Positions 58,459 to 64,000 of a stretch of 64,000 nucleotides of DNA are shown piece after piece (the first letter of the stretch is position 1; the number at the start of each line of letters is the position of its first letter). The notes under the pieces are model-generated. The model made no database searches. It had not been told where the DNA came from and saw only the letters and a list, made by a program, of their open reading frames with translations. Origin of the DNA: Rhexocercosporidium sp. MPI-PUGE-AT-0058 (lineage: Eukaryota; Ascomycota; Leotiomycetes; Helotiales); NCBI GenBank assembly GCA_020746875.1, contig JAGTJL010000013.1:992001-1056000 (forward strand), read 5' to 3'. The translations under genes were made by a program, and so were the position numbers.

Positions 58459-59202
58459 ATGTCGCCCCGCTTCATCAAATCGTATGCTAGCAGCGTCATC
58501 GATGATTTGGAGCTTCGACTGGACGCAAGCATCGACCGCGCACTTACTCAAGTAAAGTTCCGCAGCCACCCTCGTCAAGTCGTTCAAGTTATCGATCAAG
58601 TCTACAACAAGCTGATTGTCAATGCCAACAAGGCGGTTGATAAGATGATCCCTACGCTTGGCTACGAACTAGCCATGATCATCGTGGCTGTTGCAGAGGC
58701 TCGGATGTTGCAGGATGTTGGTCTACTCGAGCAGGAGTTGGCGGAGATCGCAATGTTCGGCCGCGCAAGTAAGTATTCGAACTCTCATCTGCTTGTTTCA
58801 CAGCTAATACTCTCAGGCAATCCATACATTCCAGGCAAGAAATACAACCCATACCTTCCTAGCTCTCGTCCACACAACTTCGCCAAGTGCGATGGCGCCT
58901 ACTGCGGCTACCCACACGACAAGCCGAAGAAGACTGCGCCAGCTGCCAAGCCCACTCCTGGCACCGGTCCTGGTCCCACTCCTGTACCGCAAAAGACGAA
59001 GTCCAAGGGCAAGGCTGCGTGGGAGGACCAGCAAAGTAACACCACTTGGGGAGATAGTCAGAACTGGGAGGACTTGGCTCTTCACACTGCTTCCAAAGAG
59101 CGCCTTGAGGCCGAGGACCGCGCGAAGGCTGAGGAGAGCCCAAACACCGAGAATAACTTGAAGGCTGGCAAGGATGTGAAGGCGAAGAAGCCGAAGGCCT
59201 AA
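58459..59202 (+). CDS. Small hypothetical protein, member 2 of a local family
   Basis: Exons 58459-58768 and 58817-59202 join over a 48-bp intron in phase 1 and give 231 residues. The start MSPRFIKSYASSVIDDLELR is preferred to an in-frame ATG at 58135 because the latter adds low-information leader. A mostly helical first part (RLDASIDRALTQVKFR, VNANKAVDKMIPTLGYELAM, AEARMLQDVGLLEQELAEIA) is followed by GKKYNPYLPSSRPHNFAKCD with two Cys (KCDGAYC), a Pro-rich linker, and a C-terminal module GKAAWEDQQSNTTWGDSQNW plus EDLALHTASKERLEAEDRAK like that of the gene before. The 48-bp intron keeps the frame open, so an unspliced form would add 16 residues. Confidence 0.68.
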   Translation: MSPRFIKSYASSVIDDLELRLDASIDRALTQVKFRSHPRQVVQVIDQVYNKLIVNANKAVDKMIPTLGYELAMIIVAVAEARMLQDVGLLEQELAEIAMFGRASKYSNSHLLVSQLILSGNPYIPGKKYNPYLPSSRPHNFAKCDGAYCGYPHDKPKKTAPAAKPTPGTGPGPTPVPQKTKSKGKAAWEDQQSNTTWGDSQNWEDLALHTASKERLEAEDRAKAEESPNTENNLKAGKDVKAKKPKA

Positions 59203-59944
59203 ATTTGAAACCTTTGAAGTATGTTTGGAGGCTGCGTTGAGATCATATCACGGCGGCCGCTCTTTCTTGTGAGCCCAGTCCGGCGAGACTTGCTTGGGGC
59301 TTTTCGGCTGCTACCTGACCGGCGAGTTAAGGGCAGCTTGCACATTTCAGATAGCCATTGGAACCTCAATGTATCCATACATATTCTGAATACCCACCCA
59401 ACGACTTGTGATTGCAACAATGACTTGTGATATATGTTTATAGATCCTACTCGTGAAACTGCCTACCCAACATTCCCTTCCAGCTCATTTAACCCCCACT
59501 CTACACTTGACAGTTCTCACGTTCACATCAGCTATATCCCCTATTGCTCCCAGCGCACAGCCTCGAATGAATTATTGATGCGGCCACGCGACATTTTGTC
59601 AATATATATTGATCTATTCACTCAGGAAATTGATTTCATATCACATGTTCACGCTAGCCTTTGTGCTCTTGCTGTGCGAGAAGGTCCTTGGGATCTTCTC
59701 CGTACCCCCGCATCCTCGACATCCGCTTCCTCGAAACATCCCACCATCCATCCTTATCTTCCAATGCATATTGCAGGTAAATTTGATTGAGCGTTTTGTG
59801 GAATTCATAGAATTTGTTGTGGTGTGGGAAGGCTTCGGAGTGTTCTGGCAGGCGTGGAGGCTACTGTGGAAGTGCTGGTTGGTCTGCAAAAGCTCTGGTA
59901 ATGTTGAGGATAAATTGAGATGATGATGTCGAGACTTCGAAGAA
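59203..59944. other. Intergenic
   Basis: About 740 bp between members 2 and 3 of the local family. No gene seen. Confidence 0.5.
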
Positions 59945-60515
59945 ATGTTCAAGCTCGCTTACCTCGAGTACCGCTATGAGCGCGCCAAAGAAGTCAAGGA
60001 AGTCAAGGCCGGGATTGACATAGACTTCCAGAACCTACTTGACCGAGCATTGCCCATGCGACCCAACTACCGAAACCGAGAGCATCCCCAGCACTACTTC
60101 TAGTCCACAATTAACGTCGCAGTGTCAATCTCGATGGAAGCAATGGCGAATGTGCCATCGAGCTGGGCTAGTCCTTTGGATAACTTACCGACTCGCTCGT
60201 CGCGTTCTCTCTCAGCATGAGGCTGGTCTGGAAGCTTTTAAGGACTTGTATGTGCACATTGGTGGTCGTGGCGAGTACAAGCCTCATAGACGTAATTTGA
60301 TACTTCTTGTTGGTGAAGTCTTTGCTAATTAGTGTGTAGGTAATCCCGATGATGCTCCACGGCCTGCGGACAAGTGGGATTATCCTTCGATGGAGAAGAT
60401 GTACAAGAAGGCCCGTACCAAGATCGCGAAACCCGAGGTCGAGGTCGAGTACAAGACATACATGGAGGCTCAGGCCGAGGAAATTAAGCAAATGCTGTTT
60501 TCGATGACAAGGTAA
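59945..60515 (+). pseudogene. Probably broken member 3 of the local family
   Basis: The ATG at 59945 opens a frame reading MFKLAYLEYRYERAKEVKEV, then DIDFQNLLDRALPMRPNYRN, and stops with TAG at 60101-60103. The following sense lies in another frame: GLVLWITYRLARRVLSQHEA, then GLEAFKDLYVHIGGRG up to a 48-bp intron (60292-60339) in phase 1, then NPDDAPRPADKWDYPSMEKM and a Lys/Glu-rich end with stop at 60513-60515. The intron has the same length and phase, and lies at the same place before an Asn-Pro, as that of the gene at 58459. An LDRAL block matches IDRAL there. This points to a paralogue disrupted by a frameshift, unless an intron between 60000 and 60150 was missed. Confidence 0.55.
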
Positions 60516-62334
60516 TCAAGGGGGAGCCCAAGGTTTCTGGAAGGAAAGAGCCAAGAATGATGGGCAAGCAACATTGAGTGGTCACTCGGCCACGGTATTA
60601 TCACGGCGCCTCGGTAGTATCGCTCCATCTCTAGAGGCACTTAGAAATAATACGAGCACAACAGCTTCGGACCTCTGATGTCTCTGGCAAGCATATTCTT
60701 TGCACTTTTGTATTTTTGCGGATGGGTGATCGGCGAGCAGAAGCCCATGCATTTATGTAATTGCCGTCTCGTCTGATGTTCCGAATATATACCTGCTAGA
60801 CCATGAGGTTTTGCATCGATCAATCTAACAAAAGGAGCACTCTTCGATATTCGTACTAGTGTTGTGATCATTGAATAGACTCTGGCTCTTATTGAGACTA
60901 GCCCATCTTCTTACCAGAGGGCATTCAAAATTAAGTTGTGCTGTATTTTGTCTCCTCACCCCCGCAAGTAGGGTCCTAATGGAAATTATTTTCTCCAAGG
61001 GAAAGCTCACGCCAGAGGAATCGTGATGCTGCTTATCGCATGTCTTGTACGACATTATTTGTTACTACTCACGACTTAATTTTGTACAATTATTCGCTGA
61101 TCGAAAGAACAGACATCACCCGCCTTGAGTTAAAATCATCACCATACCCATCCATGTACTTTCTGCGGCAACCTCCAATTGGGACAGAACTTCGTGGCAT
61201 TGTTGCTCGAAAATTAAAGTGGATCATGTTAATTACCCCGCCCCCTATTTTCCTCGCTTCACTCGCTTACGAGCGTTCATCAACAATACCTCGCCCCTGA
61301 AATGACAAAATAGCTAGATGGGTGGGCTCTGAACACTTCACATCACCACAGCTACAAGCCGAGAATTTTTTTCTTTCAGGCTACTCGAATGCACATCTCA
61401 CCCCCTTTCCCGAGGCTTGCTACATTGCAAGACCCCCAGGCGTTTACTTATGGTCACGCGTAAGATCCTCCAAACCCTTTTTTCTAGGCGCTTAGACTAC
61501 AGGAACCTAAATGCTCCCTTCCGTTCAAGAATATTATTATTACCTGTGTCATATGTATGGGGAAGCTCTTAAGGTTAGCACTTCTAGCACCTTCATTGAA
61601 ATCCAAGATACAAAAAGTCAATCTACCTCGCATTTACTCGTGCTTGGCCATTGCTACTTCATCTAACAAACAACTTTAACACATCAGCGATGCATAGTTA
61701 ACATCCTATGTGAAACTTAACTACATTCATGAGGTACGTAGTCAGTAATTCATGAAGAGCTTGGAGCATGGCGCTGTTTTCTTAAATTGGTTTAATTGCC
61801 TGGATCGGTTCTAAAGCGGACACCCTAAAGCTGAAATCATGTTCCAACCTCACCTTGTCCTTTCACTTTCTAGTCGAGTCCAGAATATTGCGAATACACA
61901 TTCATTTCTAGCACTAGCATACGCTTCTCTACCCTTTGCCCTCTGAAGCGCGCTGATGCGATCAAGCACGCGATATTGCCTCCTCCTATTCACTTAACCG
62001 GGAAATTTCCTCTGTTGGCTTCCAGCTTCGAAGCATTATTAGATCTGAAACAAGCCACAGATTTGCTCTTTATGATCTTGAAACACCCCACTGTATTTTT
62101 CCCCCTACTTAGTACCTCTACATACGTGCGCAACTAGCTAGTTCTAGTTCTTTGAACGCACTGCCTTCAGAAATAGCAGTCTGAAACCCCCTACAAAGCT
62201 GTAGAAGCATCTACTTATTAACTTGCGTGATGCTCTCCGAACTTGACGTCTTCTTCAGTGAGTCCCCCGATTCCACCGTGTATTACCACATCTGACGCGA
62301 AACGGCTTTCCTCAAACCCTGCCCCAAGAGGACC
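60516..62334. other. Gene-poor stretch
   Basis: About 1.8 kb with no supported gene; AT-rich in places. Confidence 0.5.
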
Positions 62335-63614
62335 ATGACCCATCAACTTCGCCCCCAGTCGCGATACAGCCTACGCACCATCTGGACCGAAGCCGAGCTC
62401 CTCATATTCGGCAATTTACGACTCGGCCTACACCCGAGGCAACTCGAGAGAGTATTGGACAAGAATCTCCAACTGTTGCACGATGACGATGACGATTACC
62501 GAGTTCTATTCAGATCCACCTGTCAAAGAATTATTAACAGTCTAGAGGGGAACGGTCTATTCAAGAAATTGCCGTCTGTGGAGGTATATGATGAGTTAGT
62601 TGGTGTACCGGTTCGGAGGGCGAAGTTTGAGGTCATGATGTATCATCGTTTTGAGGATGGAGAGATGTTCAAGAAGAATGCTATGGATGATGAGATGGAG
62701 CCAGATATGGGTGAGCAACTCCCCTCTGTAAGAGCTTGTTTGAATCTCACTGAAAATTTTGCTTCAGCGGAGGACGAGCCACTTGACTCAGCAAGCCTCG
62801 AGGTCGTAGAAGCCATGCATAAGACGGTCAGAAAGGAGGTTGAGGCAAACTATACCGGTAGGTTCAAGTATATTTCTGAGGCTAAGCTGGTTTTCCGAGG
62901 GATTGTCACTTACTATGCAAAGCCAACCGCAAAATCCTGCAAGGAATCCCCGAAAAATTCTTGGTGGAGATGAATATGGAAAACCCTTTCGTCTACGGCA
63001 CATCTCAGAAACAGTGGGAGGGTCAAGGCAACCGACCCGAACAATACAGCCTTCCAGCACGTCCGTACCAACGGCCAAGAAAATACTCATTGCAGGTGAA
63101 TAAAGCTGTTACAGAGAAGAATCCAGAAGCTCTGAGCCTCTTTTCTACTCCCATCATCGCTAATAACTCAACTGCAAATCTTATGTCTGACGGCCACAAG
63201 CTCTCCGGCAGCAACAAAACTCCGGCAGAACCTCAAGCAGTTCTTCCACATACGCCCAAGAACAACTCAGAAAACCCTATATTCCACAGGGAGCATCTCG
63301 GTGGCGCTTATTTCGCCCGACCTATCAGCCTCGGATCACCAGAAAAGCCCCAGCACCCTCGTCCAGGATGCTCTGTCGCTGTCAAAATCAAGTGTGCAAA
63401 AGTTGAGCCTCATGGTATATGTCTTGACACTTACTTCGACGTAGTAGAGGACACTCCAAAGCAGACTCTGATCAAGAAGTCTGACAGCGCCGAAGATTTC
63501 GGTTGCACAGAGGGTGAGCGTGCTTGCCAGACTTTGGAAGAGTGTATGGAATGGGCGGATGATATTGTGCGAAAGTACTCTGTCCCTGAGAGCATAGAGG
63601 TTGACAAACTGTAG
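62335..63614 (+). CDS. Hypothetical protein of unknown family
   Basis: Exons 62335-62710, 62768-62857 and 62944-63614 join in phase 1 at both junctions and give 378 residues; introns are 57 and 86 bp. The acceptor at 62943 was chosen because it gives the readable sequence GIPEKFLVEMNMENPFVYGT. The N-terminal 120 residues look folded and helical (WTEAELLIFGNLRLGLHPRQ, LFRSTCQRIINSLEGNGLFK); a homeodomain/Myb-like helical region is conceivable but not clear. The rest is polar and Pro/Ser-rich until a compact C-terminal part with KCAKVEPHGICLDTYFDVVE. Six Cys are scattered in the C-terminal half. I cannot name a function. Confidence 0.65.
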
Positions 63615-64000
63615 GATGATGAGGATAAAAACGAGGGCAGTTGTCCGACGGTATGATGAATGAGAATGGCGGGATGTTGCGGATGTAGATTGAGCTTTAG
63701 GGTTGGATCGGATTACGTCTTGCGTCTTGCGATTTGCGTCAAGTCGGGCCTCTCGCGGTTTCGGATGCTTGTTATTTCGGCCTTTAATTGTCAGAGGCCT
63801 TCATATTTCCTGTTGTTTCGTCGCGGGCGATTTTTGACGGACATGGGTTATTCGTGTCATTTTTGTTTGCGGCGATTAGTAGTCGTGATTTGGGGATATT
63901 ACGGGTTTGGGCAGATTCTCAACTACGAGTAGTGATTCATATGATCTTGGCAGGGCACTCTTGGCACCAATCATGGAACCCATCTCATATATACTTGCGA
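63615..64000. other. 3' flank at the window edge
   Basis: No gene is recognised in the last 386 bp. Confidence 0.5.

Overview
The window is nuclear DNA of a filamentous ascomycete. Genes are separated by 0.3-3 kb and interrupted by short introns of about 45-80 bp with GTRNGT-like donors and YAG acceptors. Products include a SUR7/PalI-type membrane protein, a PPZ-type phosphatase, a GPI-anchored GH17 glucanase, a CYP51, a DUF3425/bZIP protein and a Ste6-like exporter. A member of the Leotiomycetes is my best guess, but that is inference, not proof. All gene models below were spliced by hand from reading frame, splice signals and family knowledge.

Layout. 1-10 kb: a GNAT acetyltransferase, a siderophore-type MFS transporter with a cluster of GATA sites upstream, a GT90 (CAP10-like) glycosyltransferase and an 821-residue coiled-coil protein. 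10.4-12.4 kb: a heavily decayed coding region with many in-frame TAG/TAA codons, consistent with C-to-T mutation of Gln codons (RIP-like). 14.4-15.1 kb: an 82-residue zinc-finger protein. 17.9-19.6 kb: a PPZ phosphatase. 20.8-21.06 kb: a 254-bp MITE with 30-bp perfect terminal inverted repeats and a CAA target duplication. 21.5-23.6 kb: a divergent CYP51 whose conserved C-terminus lies in another frame. 25.4-26.5 kb: a SUR7-family membrane protein. 26.5-31.7 kb is gene-poor and holds a dead 2EXR-domain gene.

31.7-42.2 kb, all minus strand: an NmrA-like Rossmann protein that lacks an ATG, a small secreted protein, a GPI-anchored GH17 glucanase, a secreted copper amine oxidase and a membrane-anchored hypothetical protein with a frame jump. 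This stretch has a cell-surface and secretion flavour. 43-44 kb has weak small membrane ORFs. 45.2-49.7 kb is a full ABC-B exporter of the Ste6 type, followed by a PBDC1-like protein. 52.5-64 kb, all plus strand: a bZIP/DUF3425 protein, an F-box-like hypothetical protein, a run of three small related genes of unknown family (the third apparently broken), and one more hypothetical protein.

I found no CRISPR, rRNA, convincing tRNA or bacterial-type operon. The most interesting points are the small-protein gene family at 57-60.5 kb, the frame-shifted CYP51, the RIP-like dead gene and the MITE.
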